Assembly: GCA_001510575.1 (NCBI GenBank)
Contig: LNGK01000006.1
Location: 1,731,565-1,795,564 of the forward strand
DNA from: Knoxdaviesia capensis
Lineage: Eukaryota > Ascomycota > Sordariomycetes > Microascales > Gondwanamycetaceae
DNA length: 64,000 nucleotides
Direction: 5' to 3'
In this document: positions 11,089-20,780 of the stretch, in pieces
How the letters are laid out: each line of letters begins with the position of its first letter
Position numbering within the stretch: the stretch's first letter is position 1
Notes under the pieces: model-generated
The model's input: the letters and a program-made list of their open reading frames with translations, nothing else
Database searches by the model: none
Told to the model about the DNA's origin: nothing
Program-made: the position numbers and the translations under genes

Positions 11089-13956
11089 TTAGCGTCCACT
11101 GCTACCCCGGGTCTGTTCGTACAGTTCTTCCAGCAGCCCTTCCTCGGCCAAGGCCGTCAACCACGCGTGGATCGCTGGCTGGAAGTTCTTTTTGCCGCGC
11201 TGCACGAGCTTGTCTGCAACCTGCGCGTCCGCTCCAACATCCCGGAACCGTTGCATGGCGGCCTCGAGCAGCTCCACAAGTGTAAAATACACTGCGACTG
11301 CCTCGTCGAGGTCCAGCTCGGGCGCCAGGAGAAGGGTTGCGATCTCCGCAGGGAGACTGGCCGTCACCGCGATGGGGCTGACATCGGCCGGGGCCAGATC
11401 GAACTCGGACAGTGCGGCATTGTCATCCCGCCGAAGCGGGAGCGGCGCGTCGGAGACGATCATGTCCCAGGCCTCAGATCCCCCCATACGCTCTTGCAGC
11501 GCGTACAGCGGCCGCACCAAGTCGCGGATGTCCCGCGAGTACGACGCAAGAGGGTTCTTGCACAAGGCCATCAAATTGAATTGACCGCCGTCGTACTGCG
11601 CCATCCGCTCCTGGATATGCGGCCCGGCAAAAAGAGTCCAGTCCACGTCCTCGGGAACGGGGCCGAGACACACGGGGTGCTTCCGCAGACCGTCGAGCTC
11701 CCACACGAACCCACCGGTACTCACGTACGCGATGAAGTGGAAGCCCGAATCGGCCCGCGGCACCTTCTTCTGTTTCGCTTGCTCCGGCTTCGGCTTCGGT
11801 GCCATCGCGGCCTTCTTCGCCTCGGGTACGGCTGCCGCAGCGGGAGCCGGCTGCTTCGCCATCTTCGGCCGCATGGCGTCACGGCGGACCTGTTGCTCGA
11901 GGTACAAGTCGGCATTGAGACACTCAGTTCGCCGCGCGAACTGGTTGTGGATCTTCCGAATAAACGGATTTGCCGCCAACATGTGGCCCCGAACCACCGT
12001 CGACTTGTCCGCCGTGGCCGCCTTGAACGCGTCCAGCTTCTCGCCCAACGAGAGATCGCGAGCGTTCATGACAATGTTGAACATAGCAACAGTGGCACAA
12101 GCGTTGGCTACCGTCTGGTTGGCGAACCACACGGCCTTGTGGTCGTCGGTCTCTTCCTCCTCGTCGTCGCCGCCCACGTATTGGAACAGAAATACGAATC
12201 CAAACACGGGCTTGGGGAGCTCATGGATGGAATCGAGGTCATAGACCTCCTGCACCTTTACGTCCTCAATACCAAGATCCGTCAGGATCTTGGTAAAGAA
12301 GGCCGGCTCAGACTTCAGCTCAACCCAGCCCGGCCAATCGTTCAACTCCTGCTCCGTCAGCGGAGCCAGCGACTCCTGCACGAGGTCCTCATGCCGAGGG
12401 CGCTTGTTGACCTCCGCGGGAGCATCAACAGGCGACCACGACGCCTTTCGCTTGGAGCGCGTCTCACACTGACTGGCAGTAGATGAAGAGGATCGACCGG
12501 GAGGAGGGGAGCACGAAGGGTCCGAAGACGACTCCGAACGAGGGTGGTAAGAGAGGGGGGGAGAGATTGATCGGACCGGTGCCCGATCAGCACCGAGGGG
12601 GGGAGGGGAGAGGGGCGGCGCCGCCGTCGGAGAGTCCGAAGCGGAGGACACCAGAGAGGGCGAGGACGACGGAAGAGAAGGAGCACGCACCGGCTCAGCA
12701 GTCTCTTTGAGGCTCGAAGCCTCTTGTCCATCCTGCTCACTCTGGGCCCGGTCGCTCCGGACCTCGTCTACCCCGGAGGCCGAATGGGCCACGGACACAC
12801 CACACGACGTCGCCGCCGCGACATCCACTGGAGCCTCATCACCAGCTTGAACCGGGCAGCCACCCGAAGGCGCCTGCTCATTAGGCCCAGCCGACTCAGC
12901 TACACTCGGATACGCGGCTATGGCCGTGGACGTGCCCGTGCCGTTGGCCTCGGCCACCGCAACGGCAGGGACTTCGCCGCTAGTGACAGCGGTGGCAATG
13001 GCGGTAGCCATGCCCGACGCTGTCGCAGTGGCGGATGCTGTTGCGGGTCCAGAGGACGTGGCGGTGGCTCTTGCGGTGGCTAGCCCGGTAGCCGTGGCAC
13101 AGGCGCTTGCGAACCCCGAAGAGATCGCCGTTGCAACTGCCGCCGCCGGAGCTACGGTCGGAGGAGGGGGAGGACGGGGCGAGGACGCGCCCAACGCGGG
13201 AACTGCCACATACAGGGCCAGTTCCGCGGGAGAGGGGGGAGGGAAAAGGAGGGGGGAGCGCCGGACCATCATCGTGGCCGACCCCGGCAAGCTCTCGGCC
13301 GACTGTTCCCGCTCGCGGACCTGTGCCCGTGCTAGGTCTTCACAACGCACCTTCCGTGCCTTATGTGTGGGACCAGCACAATCGCCGAGGTCATCACCAT
13401 CGCGCGACCGCTTCCGGGTCAGTGTCTTTGAAGACGAGGAGGAGTCAACTGAGGCGACCGGACTCTGAATAGGCGAAAAGCCTGCTAGTTCGGCGGTGGC
13501 GGCGGTAAAGGCGGGAGGGCTCTCGACCTTGAAGGTCGCGGGGGGAGAGAGGGTAAAGGCCGTTCCGGCCGAGTTCGAGGGGGGGAGAGCGTGAGGGGAA
13601 GAGGGAGAGGGGGAGGGATGAGGAGAGGGAGAGGGCGAGAGAGAGGGACGGGGAGAGGGAGAGGGAGAGGGAGGAGGAGGAGACGGAGAGGGGGGAGGAG
13701 GAGACGGAGAGGGAGAGGGAGGGGGAGGGGAAGGAGAACGGCGGGGCCCAACGGTCGAAGCCGTGCCGGAGCGAGACGGGGCTTTGGCCTTGCCTGCGCC
13801 TCCGCGTTTCTTCATGACGCGGGTGGCAGCAGGCTTGGCCTCAGCAGGCTTGGCCTTGGCCGCCTTGGTCTGCTTCGACGGCTTGGTCGGCTCGACCGAG
13901 GGGAGGGAGGAAGGAGGGGCGACCTTGCGGCCGGCGGATTTCGACCGAGTCTGCAT
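11089..13956 (-). CDS. UCH-family (C12) deubiquitinase, UCH37/BAP1 type, with long disordered N-terminus
   Basis: One uninterrupted coding exon gives 955 residues. Residues about 538-790 are a peptidase-C12 domain: it opens with the family's DWPGWVELKSEP box and has the oxyanion Gln614 and catalytic Cys620 (QTVANACAT), His740 (GFHFIAYV) and Asp755 (WELDGL). The Cys-His gap of 120 residues is wider than in human UCH37 or BAP1 because of a Pro/Ala/Lys insert. The C-terminus (KKNFQPAIHAWLTALAEEGL and a basic end) resembles the UCH37-like ULD helix, so the domain removes ubiquitin and probably needs a partner. Residues 1-535 are disordered: Ser-Pro runs, a four-copy Ala/Thr repeat and basic clusters that could be nuclear signals. 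I chose this ATG (MQTRSKS) over the one 39 codons upstream, because that stretch is crossed by a probable 5'UTR intron. Confidence 0.85.
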   Translation of the reverse strand: MQTRSKSAGRKVAPPSSLPSVEPTKPSKQTKAAKAKPAEAKPAATRVMKKRGGAGKAKAPSRSGTASTVGPRRSPSPPPPSPSPSPPPPSPSPPPPSPSPSPRPSLSPSPSPHPSPSPSSPHALPPSNSAGTAFTLSPPATFKVESPPAFTAATAELAGFSPIQSPVASVDSSSSSKTLTRKRSRDGDDLGDCAGPTHKARKVRCEDLARAQVREREQSAESLPGSATMMVRRSPLLFPPPSPAELALYVAVPALGASSPRPPPPPTVAPAAAVATAISSGFASACATATGLATARATATSSGPATASATATASGMATAIATAVTSGEVPAVAVAEANGTGTSTAIAAYPSVAESAGPNEQAPSGGCPVQAGDEAPVDVAAATSCGVSVAHSASGVDEVRSDRAQSEQDGQEASSLKETAEPVRAPSLPSSSPSLVSSASDSPTAAPPLSPPPLGADRAPVRSISPPLSYHPRSESSSDPSCSPPPGRSSSSTASQCETRSKRKASWSPVDAPAEVNKRPRHEDLVQESLAPLTEQELNDWPGWVELKSEPAFFTKILTDLGIEDVKVQEVYDLDSIHELPKPVFGFVFLFQYVGGDDEEEETDDHKAVWFANQTVANACATVAMFNIVMNARDLSLGEKLDAFKAATADKSTVVRGHMLAANPFIRKIHNQFARRTECLNADLYLEQQVRRDAMRPKMAKQPAPAAAAVPEAKKAAMAPKPKPEQAKQKKVPRADSGFHFIAYVSTGGFVWELDGLRKHPVCLGPVPEDVDWTLFAGPHIQERMAQYDGGQFNLMALCKNPLASYSRDIRDLVRPLYALQERMGGSEAWDMIVSDAPLPLRRDDNAALSEFDLAPADVSPIAVTASLPAEIATLLLAPELDLDEAVAVYFTLVELLEAAMQRFRDVGADAQVADKLVQRGKKNFQPAIHAWLTALAEEGLLEELYEQTRGSSGR
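12900..13140 (-). repeat. Four-copy 11-12 residue Ala/Thr repeat inside the UCH gene
   Basis: The encoded protein reads as successive units of the form SG-x-AT-A-x-ATAT, such as SGPATASATATA followed by SGMATAIATAVT. It is a degenerate in-frame minisatellite of about 36 bp in the disordered N-terminal half. Confidence 0.7.
13580..13745 (-). repeat. Ser-Pro coding microsatellite in the UCH gene
   Basis: GGAGAG-type hexamers on the plus strand encode alternating Ser-Pro and Pro runs on the minus strand. The tract is purine-only on the plus strand and likely to vary in length between strains. Confidence 0.85.
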
Positions 13957-13981
13957 TATAGCTAGACTGGGAGGCAAAAGT

Positions 13982-14305
13982 CTGAGGAACGAAGAAGTTA
14001 GTTGACAAAGGAGAGAATGATGAATAACCCTAACGCGGATGGTAGAGCTGGAAAGAAGAAAAGAACAAGTCAAGTACAGTTGGGGAAAAAATTCTGAACA
14101 GGGGAAGTTGTAAAGAGGAAGAAGTCAAGTGTGAAAAGGGGGAAGTTGGGAAAAAGGAAGAGAAAAGCAAATTCACGTGGAAGAGAAACAACAAAACGAA
14201 GTTGAAAAATCAACAAGATCGAAAAGTCCACAAAACAAAAAGAAAAAGGCAGAAAAAAACAACACATAAAAAATGTGAAGTCGAAGCAGAAAGTCAATAA
14301 CATAC
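13982..14305 (-). other. Probable 5'UTR intron 3 of the UCH gene
   Basis: On the minus strand there is a GTATGT donor after AG at 14305. An ideal branch site (CAACTAAC) sits close to a CTCAG acceptor ending at 13982. The intron would be 324 nt and ends 25 nt before the chosen ATG. It contains a telobox-like octamer (14026-14033). Confidence 0.6.
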
Positions 14306-14367
14306 CTAAAGGGAAGAAGAACCGCGGGGAGAACGAGGGAAAGGGAAGGTGAGAACAGATCTTGGAT

Positions 14368-14479
14368 CTATGAAGAGAAGCCCAAAAGTATAAGTTAGCA
14401 TGAGTCTGTAGAATATCCAAGTTCTGGTGATAACCCTAATGAATAAGTGACATCATGATGTTGATGATGATGAACATAC
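14368..14479 (-). other. Probable 5'UTR intron 2 of the UCH gene
   Basis: A GTATGT donor at 14479, a CTAAC branch site near 14394-14398 and a CATAG acceptor at 14368 define a 112-nt intron. A second telobox-like octamer (14432-14439) lies inside it. Confidence 0.55.
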
Positions 14480-14519
14480 CTGATCTGGACAACGACGAAT
14501 CGAAGGAAGGCGAATGGGT

Positions 14520-14616
14520 CTGAAAGGAAGTGTTAATGAAGGAATGACCGATGAAGCTGAAGATACTGAAGCGAATATGAAGAAACAGAAAAAGAGGCAA
14601 AAGCTAAAAGACATAC
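14520..14616 (-). other. Probable 5'UTR intron 1 of the UCH gene
   Basis: A GTATGT donor at 14616, an ATTAAC branch site and a TTTCAG acceptor at 14520 define a 97-nt intron. Splicing all three introns leaves a leader with an in-frame TGA upstream and no in-frame ATG before 13956, consistent with untranslated exons. Confidence 0.5.
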
Positions 14617-16148
14617 CGATAATAATCGAAGAACGGTAGAGTGCGGTATCAAAAGCTTGGAAAGCGCGGATTCTGTAATGACACGAAAAAACGGGAAACT
14701 GAAGAATCAAGATATTCGAAAACTGTGATAATGCTGAAGAAGAGAAAAAGAAGAAAGGAGGAAGAAAAAACAAGAGGACGTCGTGGGAGAAAAGATGTTT
14801 ATATAGGTGTTCTTTTTCTGGCTGATTGAAGCCGTGATCTCCATTTTGGTAAACACGGGGACACAACAAAATACCAAACGCCAGGAGTATTTTTGTGGTT
14901 CATTTGATTTTCGAATGTGGCAGGAACACAATACAGTATCCAAGAAGCCTGGGTGTATCTTTTGTTTACCCGCGGCATACAAAAAATACCTGTGTGAGGA
15001 CGGGGTTCCAAAAGTATCACGAGTTTTGCCCATGGAGATTTTGAAGCTTTTGGAGCCTCAAAACGTCAACAACAGCCACATGCCGCCGTTTTGGCCGGGG
15101 AAACAGGCCGGAAGGAGAAAATAACGAGGTACCATGTATACATGCAGTGTATACACAAGTACACAGACACAATCCGATCACACGTTTCTGTGGTTGAAGA
15201 TCCCGGAAGCTCACGAGAACTCACCGAGCATGTCGTGAAGCAAGACGGGAAGACGTTGAAAGGGAATATAAAAAATCTGGGTTACGAAGAAAACCCTAAG
15301 CGGGAAAGACAAGGCGAATTGATAGCCGCCGTCCAAGCTTTTTTTTTTCTTTTCTTTCTTCCTTCGCTTTCGGCTGTCACTGGTGACTTGTCCATGTATA
15401 TACAGGTACCTGCTTGTACTTTGTTCCAGCCGTCAGGCGGTCTGGAACAGCTAACCGCCCTGAATTCTGCCGGGCTTTTCAGTGGTTTGTGCCTTCCTCT
15501 TAGGGAGCTTGGGCGGTGAATGCATGTAACCGTTCTGCCGCCGCCCGCACGTGACACAGCTTGACGCGACATCCGCCTGCCGCGCTGTGAGCCAACCAAA
15601 AAAGCCCAAGCCAAATAATTACAGAGTGAAGCTTTTTTTTCCCTGACGCGCCTACATCCAATCGAGCAAACGAACAACACAACACACATAAAATTGTGAT
15701 TTTTGATATTTTCGTCGTTCTTCTTTTTCTTCTTCTGCCTCTTTCCTCTTCTAGCGATTTTAATACTTCAAACTTTGGAATATTCCTGACTTCTCCCGTT
15801 CAGTCGTGTTGCCGTATTTACCTCTTGCTTCCTCTGCTCTATCGCTGCTTCACCCACTAATCGCGTCTCTCTCTATCTGGACCCTTTCTTTGTTGTTGGG
15901 CCTCCGTGGCCGGCCACTTCTCGTTGTTGTCCGTATTTATTCACCCTCTGGCTTGATATAGCTGATAGATGTGTTTGTGAATAGCCTCATTAACTCTCAG
16001 ATCTACCACAGACTTGCGTGGTTCTACCATTCCTCCTAGAACGCTCAACAACCAACCAATCCTCTCCCCCTCCTAATCCACCAGCCGGAATACAATCCCT
16101 CTCCGACCCGGCAAGCCCGTCCATCCATCCACACACCCAAATGCCATC
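14617..16148. other. Divergent intergenic region, UCH leader/promoter and POM152 promoter
   Basis: This holds the upstream region of the minus-strand UCH gene and, from about 15650, a pyrimidine-rich leader before POM152. A telobox-like AACCCTAA lies at 15292-15299. A T/C run lies at about 15339-15365. I see no gene in it. Confidence 0.5.
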
Positions 16149-19100
16149 ATGAGCGCAACTCCCCGTTTACGAGCCGGGGCTTTCCCGAACACCCCGGCCA
16201 CCTCCCAAACCACCGGCCCCCAACAACAGCAGCTGAACCGAACCGGAAGCCAGACGAAACCGAGCCGGACATCTTCGCCTCCGGCCGCCTCTCGCCGGTC
16301 CAGCGTTCTCCCCGTCGCCCCCCAAGCAAACCCGGCAGCCCCGACCACGGCTCCGCCTCTCATCCCGCTTACCATTCTCGACGCCCCGTCCCAGCGTCTA
16401 TACGCCCTTGGCTTCTACGTTGTGTTGCTGGCCTGGAGATGCTTCGACTGGATCCAGTTGCTGGAAGACCAGGAGGTTTCGTGGACGCTGTTCATGAAAT
16501 GGATTGTCATCGACTGCCTGTTCTTCTTCGGTCTTCCTGAGTTGAGGATCCCGTGGCTGGAGCTGTCTCAAACCACCGTGCTCATTCTGTTCGTCAGCCA
16601 TGCCATTCTCAACTACATGATGATGTTCAGCATTCCCGTAAGTCGGCCACCATCCCACCATTCACCTTTACCCCATTTCTGCCTGCTGGCCCACCTCTCC
16701 TCACCGCTAACCCTATTTCTATATCTACAGCTCCCTTTCCAAGCCTGGTTTGTTGCTGCCTGGGGAGTCTTCTACGATCGCGAAATTGCCATCTCCGAAC
16801 ACAATGTCAAGGTGTCCCAGATCATCCACAACTCGTCCCTGATTATGGGAAAGCAGATCATCAATATCCTGCCCGAGGGGTACGTACCGAGCTTTCCATA
16901 CCCTTCCAGACTGACGATACATACATACAGCTCTTTGTAATGCCTAGACTAAGCTAACCACTACCTCAACTCGCTATAGAACCGCTATCCTCAACCGCGA
17001 CAACACTCCCTTCTGCCTCAGCCCCGAGCAGAAGACTGTGCAGCTCCCGATCTTCTTCAACGGCACCACCCCTGTGGAAATCGAACTTACCCGCATCGAT
17101 CTATTTTCGAACGCCCAAGAGACCATGAAGCTGTCCCGGAAGGAAGTTGCTGCGCTGATCAAGCAGGTCAAGATTCAGCAAGCCGAGCTGGACACCGATG
17201 TTGCCTATGGATCCTATGCCGTTAAGAAGCCCGGAATCTACCGCCTGTCTAAAGTGCTTGATGAATACAAGCTCGAAGTGCAGCGGAAGACCCAAGATAC
17301 CTTTGTTGTCCCCTGCCCCAAGGCCACCATCCGCGCCGCTACTCAGACTGGCCGCTGCGTTCGCGATCTGTCCGACCTGTACCTGGACGTTGAGGGTACA
17401 GCCCCTCTTAAGATCAAGTACGACCGCACCATCAACGGCAAGGACCGCAGCTTTCACTTCCAGAGCCTCCAGCCCGACGACTTTACCTCGCCGTTTTTCG
17501 GTGCCTCCGCTTCCCATGAAGATGCCGATCTGTCGTGGATCCGTCCCGTCAAGGTGCCCGTCAGCGTCAACGAGTCGATGACCCATGCTGGAGAATGGGA
17601 GTACTTTGTCCATGAGGTCCACGATGCCTTTGGCAACATCGTCAAGTACACTGCCGATCCTGACGAGGCCGAGCCGTTCCCCAAGCCGAGCCACCTGTTC
17701 AAGAAGTTCGTCGTTGAGGAGCGGCCCAAGGCCCGTCTTCTTGGTTGCGATCTCCGTAACCCACTCCGTGTCGCCAAGGGCCAGCACACCAAACTCCCCG
17801 TGCGCGCGACTCTCGACGGTAACTCCGCCGATACCACGTATCGCCTCGAGTGGCTGTTCTCGCCCATCGAGTCTCTCACTAACAGTGGAGACCACGGCGA
17901 CCAGGTCTCCCTCAAGTACTTCTCTTCCAAAAACTCGCGCGACCAGCCCCAGATTTCCGAGCCTGGCTTGTACACGCTACAGCGTGTCTTCAGTAAGAAC
18001 TGTGCCGGCGAGGTTGAGGAGCCGTCGTCATGCATTCTCCTGAACCCCTTGGAGCCGTCGCTCATTCTCCGGGCCGAGGATATCTCCGACAAGTGTGCCG
18101 GTAATGCTGTTGGTCTCCGTGTCGACCTTGACCTCATGGGAACGCCTCCCTTCCTCGTGCGTTACGACGTGCGCACCGACACCGATGTGCGCCGCGAATC
18201 TGTGCTCATCAACAGCTTGCGCCACCAGCTCGAGCTGCGTCCATCCGAAGCTGGCCACCACACCTATGTCTTCAAGACCATTGACGACGCGGTGTACAAG
18301 GGCCAGATGCTGCTGGGCAAGGAGTTTGTCTTGGAGCAGGACGTCAAGCCGGCCGCGTCGGCGTACATTTCCTCGCCGGCTAGCGCCATCAGCGCGTGTC
18401 TCGATGAGCAGGCCCAAGTTACCGTCAACTTCCTGGGTGAGGCGCCGTTTACTCTGGAGTACGAGATTGTCCACGACGGCCGCCGCAAGGCGTCCAAGGT
18501 CACTGGCATCGAGACCAACTCGTTCACCATCACCACCGATAGCCTCGTCAAGGGTGGCGAATACGTACTGTCTCTGAACAGCGTGTCCGATAAGCGTGGT
18601 TGCCCGTCCTTCCTGAAGGACGAAGTGAAGATCTCGGTGCGGCGCCAGAAGCCGCGTGCTGGTTTCGGCCATATCGAAAGCCGGCGCCGGGTCATGGCGG
18701 TGGAGAACACCCGCGTTGGCCTGCCGGTGCGGCTGCAGGGCGAGGGCCCCTGGACCATTGGATACCGCAACGTCGATTCTGCGCCGGACAATATCCTCAC
18801 CAAGACGCTCAAGAGCGCCAACGACCGCCTCACCGTGCAGGCGCGTGGTGTGTACGAGCTTGTGAGCATTACCGACAAGCAGTGCAAGGGATCGGTAGAT
18901 GGCGATGCCTCGCGGTTCGAGGTGGACTGGTTTGCCCGTCCGCAGCTGTCGCTACAGCAGAGCGAGTCCATCTCGGTGGTCTCGGGCATCGTGCGCAAGA
19001 ATGATGTGTGTGAAGGCGATGTCGATGGCGTCGAGCTGAACTTTAGCGGTGCTGCACCCTACCACGTTAACTACGAAGTCAAGCATGTCCCGACCGGAGG

Positions 19101-20151
19101 AAGCCAGTCGATCAGCCGGAACGACATCGACGTTCCCCAGGAGAAGGCGTCTATTGCCCTGGATACGTCTCGCCCCGGAGAGTACATCTACACATTCACT
19201 AGCCTCGAGGACAGCTTCTACAACGCTGATCGGAACTTCAACCCCGTGGTGTTCCGCCAGCGCGTCAATGCTAAGCCGTCCGCATCGTTTGTTAAGCCGG
19301 GCCAGTCATTCAAGTACTGCAAGGCTGAGACCGACAACGAACAACTCATCGGCCTTACGCTGACCGGTGTTGCGCCGTTTTACCTGGAACTGGAGGTCAA
19401 GCACCAGAGCGGCGGCCCAGCCGAACCGTTCACCATCATGTCTATCAACAGCAAGACCCACGGCATGCAGATTCCGCGCGAGACGCTGCAGCTCGGCACT
19501 CAACAGATCCGCATCCGCACCGTCCGCGATGCGCGCGGCTGCCAGCGGCGGTACGACGTGGACAGCCCATCGGTGCAAGTGCACCTGCACGAAGCGCCGT
19601 CGATCTGGCCGCTGGAGACGCGGGCAGACTACTGCGTGGGCGAGCGGATTGCGTACTCGCTCTCCGGCATGGCGCCGTTTGAGATTGTGTACGACTTCAA
19701 CGGGCGGCGGGTGGCCAAGTCGCCGACGACGAGCTTCCGGCGCATTGCCGAGAGCCCGGGCACGTTTGCGATCACGGCGATCTCGGACAAGGCGAGCGAG
19801 TGCCGGGCCGCGGTCAACATCACCAAGCACATCCACCCGCTGCCGAGCGTGCGCATCAGCAAGGGCCGGCAGACGCAGGTCGACATCCACGAGGGCACGG
19901 AGGTGGAGATTCTGTTCGAGTTTGGCGGCACGCCGCCGTTCGAGTTCACGTACACGCGCAGCACGAACGTGCGCAAGGGCCAGAAGAGCATGGTGCTGGA
20001 GACGCGACACGATGTGTCGTACGAGCACAGCAAGGTGGTGCGCGCGTCGCAGGAGGGCACGTACGAGGTCGTGGCTATCAAGGACAAGTACTGCTCGCAC
20101 TCGACGGCGCAGATGATGGTGAAGGACGGGAAGAAGGCTGGCAAGTTGTAG
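16149..20151 (+). CDS. POM152: Nucleoporin POM152
   Basis: Three exons (16149-16637, 16731-16879, 16980-20151) encode 1269 residues, near the usual size of the family. The first ~75 residues are polar and Pro/Ser-rich (pore side). Hydrophobic segments around residues 80-185 anchor it in the nuclear envelope. The rest is the lumenal part. At least eight Ig-like repeats can be read there, each with a Cys followed by a G-x-x-PF/PY-x-(I/L/V)-x-Y core, for example LDLMGTPPFLVRYD, VNFLGEAPFTLEYE, LNFSGAAPYHVNYE and AYSLSGMAPFEIVYD. In yeast this protein forms the membrane ring of the nuclear pore complex; that role is inferred here by family. Confidence 0.93.
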
Positions 20152-20780
20152 ATGATGCGGGGTGGTTTTCTTTTTTCCTTAGTTATTCTCTTTTCCCTTT
20201 TCACCCAGAGCGCTTTTACAGCTCCTTTCCCCCTCTCGAATCGTCGTTTTTGTTGCTCCCTTTCGTCTACTCTTTCAACGTGTATTTCCCCCTATCCTGT
20301 TCTTTTTCATTGGCATTAGGCGTTAATGGGCTGGACGGAAGAATCCAGAAAGTTTCCTTTTCTTTTTATTTCTTGGCTGTGTTTTATGGTACTCTTCAAA
20401 ATGCTGCGGTATAATATCTGCTTTTTTTCTTGATTTATTTGGCGACAGCTGGAAGAGTGAGAGGTGAAGAAGTGAAGCTATTCGGAAATCAAGAATGGGG
20501 TCGAAAGTACTGGTACAGTGCCATTCCTTATCGATAAAGACGATTGACCCAAAAAAAACAAAAACCTTGGGTGAAAACTCACTTCCAACTTTTTTTTTCT
20601 GGAGCTATTCATTCAAACTGCTTCGTTTCACCACCCACAGAATCTTGAACCATATAATTCCGAAAATATTCTCTACGACCGATATTGATACAATCATCGG
20701 GCGCCCGACTTGCGACGACATTCACTTCACTTCCCCTCCGACTTTTTCCCTCTCCGGAGGGCCACCCACAACCCTCAACC
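20152..20780. other. Intergenic: POM152 3' end and UTP22 promoter
   Basis: A T-rich 3' flank passes into a short promoter and leader before UTP22. I see no gene or clear motif. Confidence 0.5.

Noticed and set aside
11167..12486. 439-codon plus-strand frame
   Set aside because: It is a shadow on the opposite strand of the UCH gene, whose catalytic motifs are unambiguous.
13957..14073. Upstream ATG giving a 994-residue UCH protein
   Set aside because: The stretch is crossed by a well-formed intron end (CTAAC branch, CTCAG acceptor), and the extra residues are hydrophobic and unlike the basic N-terminus.
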